64,000 bases of DNA, taken from positions 118,582-182,581 of the forward strand of contig JACKAH010000002.1 of NCBI GenBank assembly GCA_020635175.1, written 5' to 3'. Of this stretch, positions 63,226-64,000 are shown in pieces. The translations under genes and the position numbers were made by a program. Numbering within the stretch: the stretch's first letter is position 1; each line of letters opens with the position of its first letter. This DNA comes from Deltaproteobacteria bacterium. Lineage in GTDB: Bacteria; Bdellovibrionota_C; UBA2361; J135. Below the pieces are notes generated by a model. That model searched no databases. It was not told the DNA's origin and saw only the letters and a list, made by a program, of their open reading frames with translations.

Positions 63226-64000
63226 ATGAAGATTTTTCGTTTTTTAGTGTTTGTTTTAGCCGTTGGCTTTAGTTGTAATCTCTATGCGCAACAGCATACC
63301 GTATCCTCAGTCGACATCGCTGGTAACAAGAAAGTAGATAAGTCTGCTTTGTTGTTACAGATAGAGTCCAAAGCTGGAGTTGTCGATCGAGCGAAAGTTA
63401 CCGAGGACATTAAGACATTATTTGGAACCGGTTTTTTTGAGCAGGTTCAAGCAAAGATAGTGCGGGATGCTGGTAGAGAAGTATTAGTTTTTGATGTTGT
63501 TGAGAAACCTGTTGTTCGAAGAATCTTTGTTACAGGTAATGATGCGGTTGATAGTGAAGATATAAACACAGCACTTGATTTTAAACCTGGAGGATTTTTG
63601 GATGATCTGAAAGTAAAGACGGCTATGAAAAGGGCTGCTTCTTATTATCAAGGTAGAGGGTTTTATGACGCAGAGCTTGATTACTCTGTTGTGCCAGTCA
63701 GTTCAAACCAAGTTGATATTACCTTTAAAGTTACTGAAGGTGAAAAATATAAGATTAAGGATATCTCAGTAGAAGGGCTAGATAAACTTGATGAAGACGA
63801 TCTTTTGGATCCGATTCAAACAGCAACTTACAAATGGTGGAGCTCATGGATCTTAGGTACGGGTAGGCTGAATATTGACATGTTGCGTAATGATCGCAAC
63901 ATCATGCGCCAAGAGTTGCTGAATCGAGGTTTTCTAGAAGCCACAGTTTCTGAGCCTCAGATTACAAAAAAAGATAAAGGACTCTATATCACTTTTGTAG
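63226..64000 (+). CDS. bamA: Outer membrane protein assembly factor BamA, 3' end outside window
   Basis: The ATG at 63226 (GGGATGA upstream) opens a frame that runs to the end of the window (258 codons). The product starts with a signal peptide (MKIFRFLVFVLAVGFSCNLYA), then POTRA repeats: HTVSSVDIAGNKKVDKSALL, IKTLFGTGFFEQVQAKIVRD, VVRRIFVTGNDAVDSEDI and YYQGRGFYDAELDYSVVP. The barrel is beyond the window. BamA folds outer-membrane beta-barrels. It closes the lysS-lolC-lolD-bamA run. Confidence 0.95.
   Translation, partial: MKIFRFLVFVLAVGFSCNLYAQQHTVSSVDIAGNKKVDKSALLLQIESKAGVVDRAKVTEDIKTLFGTGFFEQVQAKIVRDAGREVLVFDVVEKPVVRRIFVTGNDAVDSEDINTALDFKPGGFLDDLKVKTAMKRAASYYQGRGFYDAELDYSVVPVSSNQVDITFKVTEGEKYKIKDISVEGLDKLDEDDLLDPIQTATYKWWSSWILGTGRLNIDMLRNDRNIMRQELLNRGFLEATVSEPQITKKDKGLYITFV

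Noticed and set aside
1..64000. Phage, integrative element, insertion sequence, CRISPR array or toxin-antitoxin system
   Set aside because: No integrase, transposase, cas-like gene, direct-repeat array or recognisable toxin-antitoxin pair was seen on either strand.

Overview
The window looks like a chromosomal piece of a Gram-negative bacterium with a low-GC genome (about 40% by eye). It carries outer-membrane machinery (lolC/E-lolD-bamA, mlaA, lipoproteins, a lytic transglycosylase), bacterial rpsO-pnp, ligA, gltX and dnaB, and many TTG/GTG starts. The order lysS-lolC-lolD-bamA and the mix of families (YkgJ, DUF4412, DUF6502, LemA with M48, LOG) suit an uncultured deltaproteobacterium-like lineage (Bdellovibrionota, SAR324, Myxococcota and relatives). 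This placement is inference. No phage, insertion sequence, integrase or CRISPR array was seen.

Layout. 0-13 kb: glycosyltransferase tail, ligA, gltX, YkgJ protein, rpsO-pnp with two leader hairpins, a reverse-transsulfuration pair (cbs and cystathionine lyase, minus strand), an exported protein, mlaA and ychF. 13.4-18.8 kb: an abnormal block in which a cation/proton antiporter, tRNA-Met, a C4 zinc-ribbon protein, RNase P RNA (rnpB) and a Ser/Asp-rich protein can all be recognised, but every one is broken by closely spaced indels. 19-25 kb: arylsulfotransferase-like protein, methyltransferase, DUF6502 protein and two GT2 glycosyltransferases. 25-32.5 kb: a run of exported proteins, including an FG-GAP protein and a 972-residue HzsA-like protein with one CxxCH haem site. 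32.4-36 kb: membrane glycosyltransferase, dnaB and a compact structured RNA candidate closed by a perfect 17-bp helix.

36-46.6 kb: DUF2391, NYN nuclease, an L,D-transpeptidase-like lipoprotein without its catalytic Cys, lytic transglycosylase, GT2, DUF2797, CBS-domain protein, CsaB-like protein, UPF0173 hydrolase, purN, cutA, mrp, secG and tRNA-Leu(GAG). 46.6-52.8 kb: a possible 29-residue membrane protein on the minus strand, then a plus-strand run sodA - DUF4412 - LOG - tandem D-Ala-D-Ala ligase fusion - alpha/beta hydrolase. 53-64 kb: a duplicated Lrp/AsnC regulator, a GC-richer orphan, a beta-helix protein, M48-TerB protease with LemA, and lysS-lolC/E-lolD-bamA (bamA runs off the end).

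Most of the window is ordinary core genome: envelope biogenesis, translation, RNA turnover and sulfur amino-acid metabolism. The strongest anomaly is 14.05-18.2 kb. Because rnpB and a tRNA are damaged in the same way as the protein genes, uncorrected long-read sequence is a better explanation than gene decay. The best candidates for new biology are the structured RNA at 35.58-35.72 kb, the tandem Ddl fusion, the Cys-less YkuD-like lipoprotein, the expanded P3 arm of rnpB and the small membrane protein beside sodA.
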